From Melieria omissa (taxonomy: Eukaryota; Arthropoda; Insecta; Diptera; Ulidiidae), in NCBI GenBank assembly GCA_963971225.1, contig OZ020270.1, positions 24,625,689 through 24,689,688 of the forward strand: a stretch of 64,000 nt of DNA, in the 5' to 3' direction. The position numbers and the translations under genes were made by a program. Below are positions 56,663 to 64,000 of the stretch, piece after piece (the first letter of the stretch is position 1; every line of letters starts with the position of its first letter). A model generated the notes under the pieces. It ran no database searches. It was not told the DNA's origin and was given only the letters and a program-made list of their open reading frames with translations.

Positions 56663-59505
56663 TCAACTTAACCTATTCAATAACAAATTTAATAATGTCT
56701 CTTTGGGAAGCGATACATCGAGATCGGGGACACTATTCAGTTCCGCGAGGGCTCTGGCCAGTGGCGCATTCTTAGCATAGTTTGACCTGAAAAAGCTGAT
56801 GTGGAAAGTCTCTACGTGCCGTAGGTTACGTATTGGAACATTAAAAGCCACTTTACTCAAAAGGGTTGGGCAATCTATAGACCCATTTAATAGCCTAACA
56901 ATGAAGGAGCACGCAAGATAGGTTCGCCTAGAGTTTAGACTCAATAAGTTTATAAGGCGGCAGCGGGAAATATACGACGGCAACGGTTCAGTAAAGTTCA
57001 GCGACCTTAGGGCGAACCGCATAAAAATCTTTTGGATGCGCTCAATGCGATTAATGTGAGTCACTTGGTGTGGCCTCCATATAAACGAAGCATATTCCAG
57101 CCTTGATCTGACGAAAGCCGTGAACAACAGTTTAAACGTATAAGGATCAGAGAATGACGCACTGTTCCGAGGAACGAACCCCAACATGGCATTTGATTTG
57201 GCAATAATGAAATCGATATGACTAGAAAAACAAAGTTTTGTGTCGAAGAACACACCTAAATCTTTGATTTCTTGGACTGACTCCAACAGTGAACCAGACA
57301 GGGAGTAGGGCAAGTGCAAAGGGCTGTGTTTCCTAGAATAAGTTACATGAAAGCACTTACTAATGTTTAAGAAAAGGTGATTTCTCGTACACATGACTGT
57401 ACTCTGTCTAGGTCAGCCTGTAGTGCCAGCGAGTCTGCCACATTATTAATCGCAGCATAAATCTTCAGATCATCCGCATATAGTAAAAATTTTGCAAACG
57501 AAAAGCAGGAGCCAATGTCGTTGATAAATAAAACAAACAACAGAGGACCAAGAATGCTACCTTGAGGAACGCCGGAAGTAGCAACAAACGGCTGTGAAAA
57601 ATGATTATCAACAGCCACGACACACTGTCTGTTGGAAAGGTATGATTTCACCCAATCAAGAAATGATGAGTGAAAGCCCATACAATTTAATTTCGATATC
57701 AGAATTGAATGACAAACTCTGTCAAAGGCTTAAGCGAAATCTGTGTAGATAGTATCTACTTGACTCCCTTCTTGGAAAGCAGACAGACAATCTTCGACAA
57801 AAATCGCGAGATTGGAAACAGTAGATCTGCCCCTAACAAAACCGTTCTGATTTTGACAAATTGCATTATTGACACAAAACATAAGTTTTTCATTGACTAT
57901 GCATTCAAAAAGTTTAGACACCGACGTGAGTTTCGAGATGGGTCTGTAATTTGCGATATCATTCTTATTGTCACTCTTAAATATTGGAGTTATTGATGCT
58001 TTTTTCCAGTCATCTATAAAAATACCGGACGAAAGAGATTTGTTAAAGACCAGTAGGAGTGGCATAACAAGAGAGCTGCAATTCTTCAAGAGTACAGCGG
58101 AGAGCCCATCTGGATCCCTATGCGTTGAAAATTTAAGATTGTTGATGCCATTTTTAACATCGTCGGCAGTTAATGTCAACGACCTAAAGGTAAATAAGGA
58201 GTCAGGACTGAAGGTGTCCGCCAAAACAGCGTTTGCATCAGTAACAAAATTTGAGCTGAAGAACTGTGCAAATAAGTTAGCGGCATCATCCGCGGTTTCA
58301 GCGACTTTGTCCTTGAAAAAAACCGAGGACGGTATATCGGAAACCGATTTTTTTGATTTAATAAAATTCCAAAAGTGTTTTGGATTACTTTTGATGCCAA
58401 CTTCATAGTTACGAATGTAACTGTTGTACAGCGACTTAGCCAACTTGTGGTAACTTCTAAGATGTGATTGATAGTAATTAAAGTAAATGGAACAATTAGT
58501 TGCCTTGAACTTTTTATAATATTTATTCCTCAAATTTTTCAGTTTTTTGAGTTCTTTTGTAATCCACGGCAGTTTATGAACTTTCCCAGGGAAGATAGGG
58601 ATCGACTTTAGGCAAAGGTCAAAAACTATAGACTTGAAGGTGGAAAAACAAGTAGCAGTGTCGCCACTGGACAGTATTTCCTCCCAATGCACGTCAAGGA
58701 ACAAATTGTTCAATGCTTCGAAATCGCAGAGCTTGTAGTTAAATGAAATAGGTCTTGGACTGGAAGGGACATTATAGAACTCATAAAATTCAAGATCGAT
58801 AACAAGCGGTGTGTGATGCAAACATACCTGCGAAATAGGTGAGCAGCATTCGACAACCTTAGAGTTAAGATTACCCGAGATAAAAACCAAATTCAGAAAA
58901 CGACTAAGTTTATTAGGATGGGCATTGATCTGCAGCAAGCCAAAGCTAAGAAAGTTATCAATTAAGTAAATCTCGTGCGCGCAGTGTACATTTCAGAGAG
59001 TCAGAGCAACTGAGTTACCCATATGAGACCAGGTAATACTGCCCAGAACGCACAACTGGTTTTCCCCAATCCGAGCTTGCAGTGCCGAAACATTGTCGAC
59101 ATGTAATTTGTATAAGACTTCACTACTATTCGGAGGAATATACGAGACGCAAATGAAGAGCGAGCCGGACGCTCCCCTAACTTGTACACAAAGTTGGTCC
59201 AACAAGGAATCATTGTTCACTAGTTGCAACAGTGCTGAGTGTAGTTTGCGTTTGGTAGCAATCAAAACACCACCACCCCTATTAAGGCCCGTTTTGAGAG
59301 AGTCTCTATCCTTCCTAAACACATTATAAAGGTGTGGGTCAAAAAATTCCGAATCAACGAATGTAGAATTAAGCCAAGATTCTGTGATTACAAAGATATC
59401 GTAGTCCAGTGAGGAGCTCATCAAGCGCACATAATCAGCCTTTGTTCTCATACCAGATACATTTTGATAGTAGATATTTAGATGATTACTTAAACTACCG
59501 GACAT
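56663..59505 (-). pseudogene. LINE ORF2: endonuclease and reverse transcriptase
   Basis: Starts MSGSLSNHLNIYYQNVSGMR; AP-endonuclease motifs NIYYQNVSG, FVITESWLN and NRGGGVLIATKRK are kept, but the expected GDFN block reads VLGSITW. After a frameshift near 58990 the RT begins: NYRPISKLTSVSKLFECIVN, QNGFVRGRSTVSNLAIF, VDTIYTDFA then a stop in place of the next Lys, AFDRV, GVPQGSILGPLLFVLFINDI and the catalytic FLLYADDLKIY. A frameshift near 57390 leads to IKDLGVFFDTKLCFSSHIDF, RSRLEYASFIWRPHQ, stop 56663. Three lesions disable an otherwise full ORF2. Confidence 0.9.
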
Positions 59506-59589
59506 ATGAGATACCTGTGAGCTAGCACTGACTGGATTAGCAATTACAGGAACAGACAGAGCATCTGAAGAGAGTGCTAGGCGCTCGGT

Positions 59590-60720
59590 GGCGGGAGCTC
59601 TATTCTCGGAAAAAAACGAAAAGAGCGCACTTTAACGTTAGCTGGCCAAACTGCGGGATTGAGAAGCTTAGTATAGAAAGGCGAAGTCACGCCTAATTTT
59701 AAATTAATGCGTTTAAGCGAGTCCGATAGCTTAGCCGGCCTCGATAGCTCAGCGGGTAGCGCGCTGGCTTCTCATACCGAGCGCTCCAGGTTCGATTCCT
59801 GGCTGGGGCTGGAAAGAACACTCATTTACTTCTATCGCTATCCACATGAAGGAAATGAGAATTACAAGAATCGCACAAGTGCGCTCTTGGCAGGCAATGG
59901 CAAAACCTCCAAGTGTGAAAGAAAAAACTGCCAATCGCCGTTCGGATTCGGCGTTAAACTGTGGGTCCCCTCCCTCCCTTTCCCCCATCCGTTTGAAATG
60001 TGTGTTGTATCACATGTTGGAAAAAACAGTGTTGCATACACATTTCAAACGGGTGGAATTTGTGGTATCACAACGGGCCCATAGGCCTAAGTGTGTCTCA
60101 TACAGAGGCAGCCACTTAACCAACCAACCAAGCGAGTCCGAAGGCACACCATTCTTAACTAATTTATAGCAAGAGAGATGCTGCCTGTCAATACAGGTCT
60201 GACGGGCCACATAATCAATTAGGCTCTCTTCCGTAACTGATGGTAAAAATGAAGATAGATGCAGCCATTTCTTCCTCACGGCAACATCAAGACCCGAGTT
60301 CTCATTAGATCCAACAACAACCCGCTTTTGTTTATTCCGCTTTTTGTCGCGCACAAGCATTAGCGGCATTGGGCGGCTCAGCAACCGAAGCGAGCAACGA
60401 ACGAGCGTGCAAAGGCGGAACGCAGCAATAAGAGAAACAGCAGATGATGACTGAGACAGCGAATGAGCGGCTGGAGAAAGCGCGGCTACGTTGGAAGAGA
60501 GAGCAGCAGCACCATGAACCACACGTATTCCGGGGGACGCGGGTGCAACTGCACTAATAGCAGCGGTAACATCAGCGTCAGCAGCAGTGGCGTCTTTAGC
60601 AGATGCGGCAGCGCTCGCAGCAGCGGTCACATTACCAGCAGCGTTCTTGTTTGCAGGAGCGTTCACAACAGTAGTCCTAGCATTAGCAGGTGCAGTAGCA
60701 GTCGCAGTTGTAATAGCTGA
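59590..60720 (-). pseudogene. LINE ORF1, interrupted by a SINE
   Basis: An Ala-rich N-terminus (NAAGNVTAAASAAASAKDAT) is followed by WLHLSSFLPSVTEESLIDYV and DRQHLSCYKLVKNGVPSD, resuming after the SINE as KLGVTSPFYTKLLNPAVWPA and NVKVRSFRFFP. The HLSxFxPxxT...YKLVKxG...FKLGV...WPxxVxVRxF pattern is the usual C-terminal domain of CR1-type ORF1 proteins. No ATG is seen near 60666. Confidence 0.75.
59727..60129 (+). mobile_element. tRNA-derived SINE family 2
   Basis: Flanked by the 12-bp duplication AAGCGAGTCCGA (59715-59726 and 60130-60141). Head: CTCGATAGCTCAGCGGGTAG (box A) and GGTTCGATTCC (box B). The body holds CGCCGTTCGGATTCGGCGTT then GTGGGTCCC, similar to family 1. A CATCCGTTTGAAATGTGT inverted pair lies at 59988-60055. 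Tail of ACCA repeats. 403 bp. Confidence 0.92.
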
Positions 60721-60780
60721 GTCTGCAGCGTATTAGCCATAGTCTGCAGCGTGAATTAGCCATATCTATGCTTCGGAAAA

Positions 60781-61810
60781 TCTTATATATAAAATTCTCG
60801 TGTCACAGTGTTTGTTACCGTACTCCTCCGAAACGGCTTAACCGATTTTTATGAAATTTTACATGCATATTCAGTAGGTCTGAGAATCGGCTACTAACTA
60901 TTTATTATACCCCTAAGGGGCGTGGCACATTTTTGTGACCCAATTATTCTGCTGAACTACAAGTCACAGAGGAATGAAGCTTAGCATGAACCTATCATGT
61001 AATCATATCTCTCGACAGACGGAATGAGGCGGGTTTGGACAACGGGGCGTGGCACCACCCATACAAGCAAAATCTTTAAAATAGAATATCTTCGAAATTA
61101 TAAGTAGCACAATATTAAAATTTAGTACCCCGTCGTCCCATAGATGAGTCATTCTAATGATAAGATTTTATGGGCGTTGGACAAGGGGCGTGGCACATTT
61201 TTTGTGACCCAAATATTTTGTTGAACTATAAGTCGCTCAGCAATGAAACGTAGTACGAACCTACCATTTATTCATATATTTCGACAGAGGGAATGGGGCA
61301 AGTATTGGACGAGGGGGCGTGGCACCACCCATACAAGCAAAATCTTTAAAATAGAATATCTTCGAAATTATAAGTAGCACAACATTAAAATTTAGTACCC
61401 CGTCGTCCCATAGATGAGTCATTCTACTGATAACATTTGATGGGCGTTGGCCAAGGGGCGTGGCACATTTTTTGTGACCCAAATATTTTGCTGAACTATA
61501 AGTCGCTCAGCAATGAAACTTAGTACGGACCTACCATTTTTTCTTTTGACAGAGGGCATTGAATAAGGGGCAGGCATTGAATAAGAGGGCATGGCACCGC
61601 CCATATAATTTAAATCCGGTTCAAGCGCAGTCCATTTCTTTACTGAAACTTAACAGCAACACTGTTTATTTGTGGGCCTTGATTGCTCCTTCTCTTCCTT
61701 CAGTTGGTTTTCTTCGTCAATTTGCATCGCCATAGATTCGCCACCTCGCGTATTTCATTATAAAAAAACAACAAATGTCGTGCGAGACAAAGTTCGCGGG
61801 GTCAGCTAGT
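60781..61810 (+). mobile_element. Helentron-like (Helitron group) non-autonomous element
   Basis: Starts TCTTATATATAAAATTCTCG, then ACTCCTCCGAAACGGCTTAA CCG, and ends AAGTTCGCGGGGTCAGCTAG T, hallmarks of Helentron-type elements. The centre has ~2.5 tandem units of 260-280 bp anchored by GGGGCGTGGCACATTTTT at 60917, 61195 and 61455. No Rep/helicase gene and no TSD, as expected. Confidence 0.82.
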
Positions 61811-62209
61811 ATCTATATAAAACAATCATGAAATAATAATTAAATTCAATGCTATTTTTTAGTCAAGTAAAGATTTTACCTTCAAAACGTTCCACAAAAA
61901 TAAATTCGACAGCGGACGCTTGCCTGACGTAGCAGTTGAAGTCTTCTCGCGAACTACGACATGTTGTGCATAAAATCAGGTGGCACGCCACGTTTATATC
62001 GTTATCTCACTCTTTCATACAGAGAATATGGAAGGTACTAATGCAAATATATTCTTTCATTCCCACTTACTGGAAAAAATTCCAAAATGTGAAATGCAGT
62101 TTTGTATGTGTTAGTGAGATTTGGGAAATTTTTATGCATGTGTTAGTTTTAGACAAATTTTTAACTTTTTTCTGGAGTTTCGGTTAGGCATTCCTTGTAG
62201 GGCACTGTC
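61811..62209. other. No gene seen
   Basis: AT-rich unassigned sequence. Confidence 0.4.
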
Positions 62210-62270
62210 CGGTAGGAAATCGGACTGGTCTAACTGTAGTTTTTCAACTGGTCGCTTGACAGTCATATAT
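62210..62270. mobile_element. End fragment of the 55072-type element
   Basis: GGTAGGAAATCGGACTGGTC...CGCTTGACAGTCA matches the first ~65 bp of 55072-55976 and stops where the next terminus starts. Confidence 0.65.
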
Positions 62271-62417
62271 TAGAGCTGCGACATCGACCGAAAACCATCG
62301 ATGTTTTCAACATCGATTTTATGCGGAAGCAGGTATCGATGTTGAAAAAACATCGGCTAAAAAACATCGATGTTCAAAACATCGATGTTTTTTCTTTTTA
62401 TGGAAATGTTAGCTACA
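62271..62417. mobile_element. hAT-like terminus with CATCGATG repeats
   Basis: Starts TAGAGCTGCGACATCGA, a hAT-like end. It carries at least five AACATCGATGTT-type palindromes within 110 bp, then is cut by the Tc1-like element. The other end was not found in the window. Confidence 0.5.
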
Positions 62418-62419
62418 TA

Positions 62420-63709
62420 AGGACTGTATCGAAAATGATAAATACACTTTAAAAATCATATAAAGTGGGCTATGCAATGCTGGTTGCTCAGGAATATCGG
62501 TTTTTAGATTCTAGAGGTTCAAATTGTTATTTTCGTGAAAAATTTGTTGTAGTATATCGAAGCGCTTAAAAATTAGAGGACTTTCCGCAAAATTTCGTCA
62601 GGAAATTTTGTCCAAATGGGCATCAACCAAAGGAATGTCGTATAGAAAACTAGCAAAAGAAGAAAATGTTAGCCTGTTCGCTGTGCAAAAACCATTCGCC
62701 GGTATACTACACATTGCACACTTGAGGATTTTCCAGGACAAGGTCGTAAAAAGGGTGCGTCCCAACCATCGCTAGATACTAAGATATGTGCCTTACTTAA
62801 AAAAAATAAGGAGATATCCGTACGCGATTGCGCAAAAAAAGCCGGAACGAGTGCAGCAATGGTCCAACGTGCCAAGAAGAGAAATCAGTTGGAACATATA
62901 GAAAGCAAAGGGAGCCAAAACAAAGCACTCAGCAAGGCGCGCAGGTGAAAACCAGATCCCGAAAATTGTACGACTATATTTGTAGGCAAAAATTTGATTG
63001 CATCATAATGGACGACGAAACATACGTGAAATTGGATTACAAAACGCTGCCAGGACCCCAAATCTACGCGGTTCCGAAAGGCAGTGAAATTTCAAAAGCT
63101 GACAAATCAATTTTTTGCGAAAAATTTGGCAATAAGATTCTTGTTTGGCAAGCCATATGCAAGTGTGAAAAAATGTTGACTCCATTCTTCACAGGCCCTG
63201 AACGCTGAAATGTACCTAAATGAGTGCCTCAAGTAGAGATTGCTGCCGTTGGTGAAAAAACACACTGACAAGACTTGGTTTTGGGCCGACTTAGCTTCTT
63301 GCCATTATGCTAAGCCAGTACTAACGTGGTATGAAGAGAAGAACATAAATTTTGTTAAGAAAAACATGAATCCTCCAAAGTGTCCAGAGGTACGCCCTAT
63401 CGAAAAATTCTGGGCGTTGATGGAGAGGGACCTTAAAAAAAGATCTAAACCGGCTAACTCCGTTCAAAAATTTAAAAAAGATTGGATAGTGTCAACAAAA
63501 AATTAGATTCTGGCTGTGTCCAGAATTTAAAAAAGGACCTCGACAAAATATTTAAAATGTGGGTTAGCCTCGCACTAAATAATTTTTTTGTTGCTATTTA
63601 AAAAAAATACAATATGAAATGCCATTTATAAAAAAAAATAAATTCTAACTTTTGTTATGCACTAGTATGAAGCATGTTTTGGTATATTTATAATTTTCGA
63701 TACAGTCCT
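62420..63709 (+). mobile_element. Tc1-like element (DD37E type), copy 2
   Basis: AGGACTGTATCGAAAAT at 62420 and inverted at 63709, flanked by TA (62418-62419 and 63710-63711). 1290 bp. Confidence 0.93.
62579..63506 (+). pseudogene. DD37E-type Tc1 transposase, frameshifted
   Basis: N-terminal HTH pieces: LSAKFRQEILSKWASTKGMS, YRKLAKEENVSLFAVQK, then TIRRYTTHCTLEDFPGQGRK and ISVRDCAKKAGTSAAMVQRA in another frame. The catalytic part: FDCIIMDDETYVKLD (first Asp), VWQAICKCEKMLTPFF, then a frameshift, KTWFWADLASCHYAKPVLTW (second Asp) and CPEVRPIEKFWALMERDLKK. Counting gives 37 residues between the second Asp and the Glu of RPIEKFW. This spacing defines the DD37E group reported from insects. About three frameshifts. 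Confidence 0.85.
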
Positions 63710-63711
63710 TA

Positions 63712-64000
63712 TATCTCAATTGTTTTCATTATTTTTTTATCATATTAAATCAAATCCCATACTAGTTTCGTTCAGTTCACATCAGCACTTGAGTATTGAT
63801 TTAATCTACAAATCACACATTTACATACTAGTACATACATACATATGGGCATCTCCCAGTGGCACGGACGCGACATTCGCACGCTTTCAATTACACAAAA
63901 AACAAGAAAGAAACACAAAAAGTCGATATGTTTTTTTAGTGTTCTAGCGCGCTGAAATAGTGCTACATTTTAGAAATATATTGGAAATATTTAGTACAAA
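63712..64000. other. Unassigned to window end
   Basis: AT-rich. May be the continuation of the hAT-like element beginning at 62271; nothing coding is recognised. Confidence 0.3.

Larger units (their letters stand above)
56570..60780 (-). mobile_element. Non-LTR retrotransposon (CR1/Jockey group)
   Basis: Minus-strand order: ORF1 (60720-59590, interrupted by a SINE), ORF2 endonuclease and RT (59505-56663), then a short 3-prime region ending in a TAAATAAAT tail at ~56575. Nearly full length (~3.8 kb without the SINE). A few stops and frameshifts. Confidence 0.85.

Noticed and set aside
57968..58408. 146-codon plus-strand ORF
   Set aside because: Antisense shadow of the LINE ORF2.
59738..59812. 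tRNA gene (good box A and box B)
   Set aside because: It is the head of a SINE: 12-bp TSDs, a long body and an ACCA tail follow, and the acceptor stem pairs poorly.

Overview
This window reads as insect nuclear DNA, most likely from a fly. The evidence is the AT-rich composition, the irritans-type mariners, BEL/Pao retrotransposons, a DD37E-type Tc1 pair and a Helentron-like element. I recognise no host protein gene, rRNA or functional tRNA. Almost all of the 64 kb can be assigned to transposable elements, many nested in one another. The boundaries given rest on terminal inverted repeats (TIRs) and target-site duplications (TSDs) read directly from the sequence.

Layout. 0-1.9 kb holds a broken and partly inverted hAT relic with two copies of a ~280 bp arm of another DNA element. 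1.9-4.6 kb is a piggyBac-like relic with a complete-length irritans-type mariner inserted in it. 4.6-5.8 kb holds a BEL integrase end and a diverged ~245 bp tandem repeat. 6.1-11.3 kb is a better-preserved piggyBac with a spliced transposase gene, interrupted by a hAT MITE. 11.4-12.2 kb is a GATA microsatellite and a probable LINE tail. 12.25-22.2 kb is one minus-strand BEL/Pao element cut by a hAT element, a Tc1-like element, an LTR fragment and a second copy of the hAT MITE. 23.2-27.0 kb holds a mariner remnant and a third piggyBac.

27.1-30.6 kb is a Tc1-like element carrying a near-intact two-gene Harbinger element and a small MITE. 31.5-41.7 kb is a Tigger/pogo element that has received an internally deleted mariner, a very young Gag-protease-only BEL element and a further Tc1-like copy. 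41.8-47.7 kb holds foldback and TTAA MITEs, then a head-to-head cluster of Tc1-like ends with a nested TTA-flanked element, a multimeric tRNA-SINE and a mariner deletion derivative. 48.7-55 kb has a tandem repeat, two hAT elements with 8-bp TSDs, a pogo-like relic and a SINE. 55-64 kb has a CR1/Jockey-type LINE with a SINE in its first ORF, a Helentron-like element with internal tandem repeats, and a DD37E Tc1-like element.

How the parts work together. Autonomous-looking genes (piggyBac, Harbinger, Tigger, mariner and Tc1 transposases; BEL pol; LINE RT) sit beside short derivatives that keep only termini or structural genes. The nesting gives a relative insertion order at many loci. The youngest clear event is the BEL insertion at 33.9-38.8 kb, whose LTRs differ by one indel. 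I found no convincing undescribed biological system. The best leads are that young Gag-protease BEL element, the repeated 20-bp palindrome in the second piggyBac, and a motif shared by two different tRNA-SINE families.
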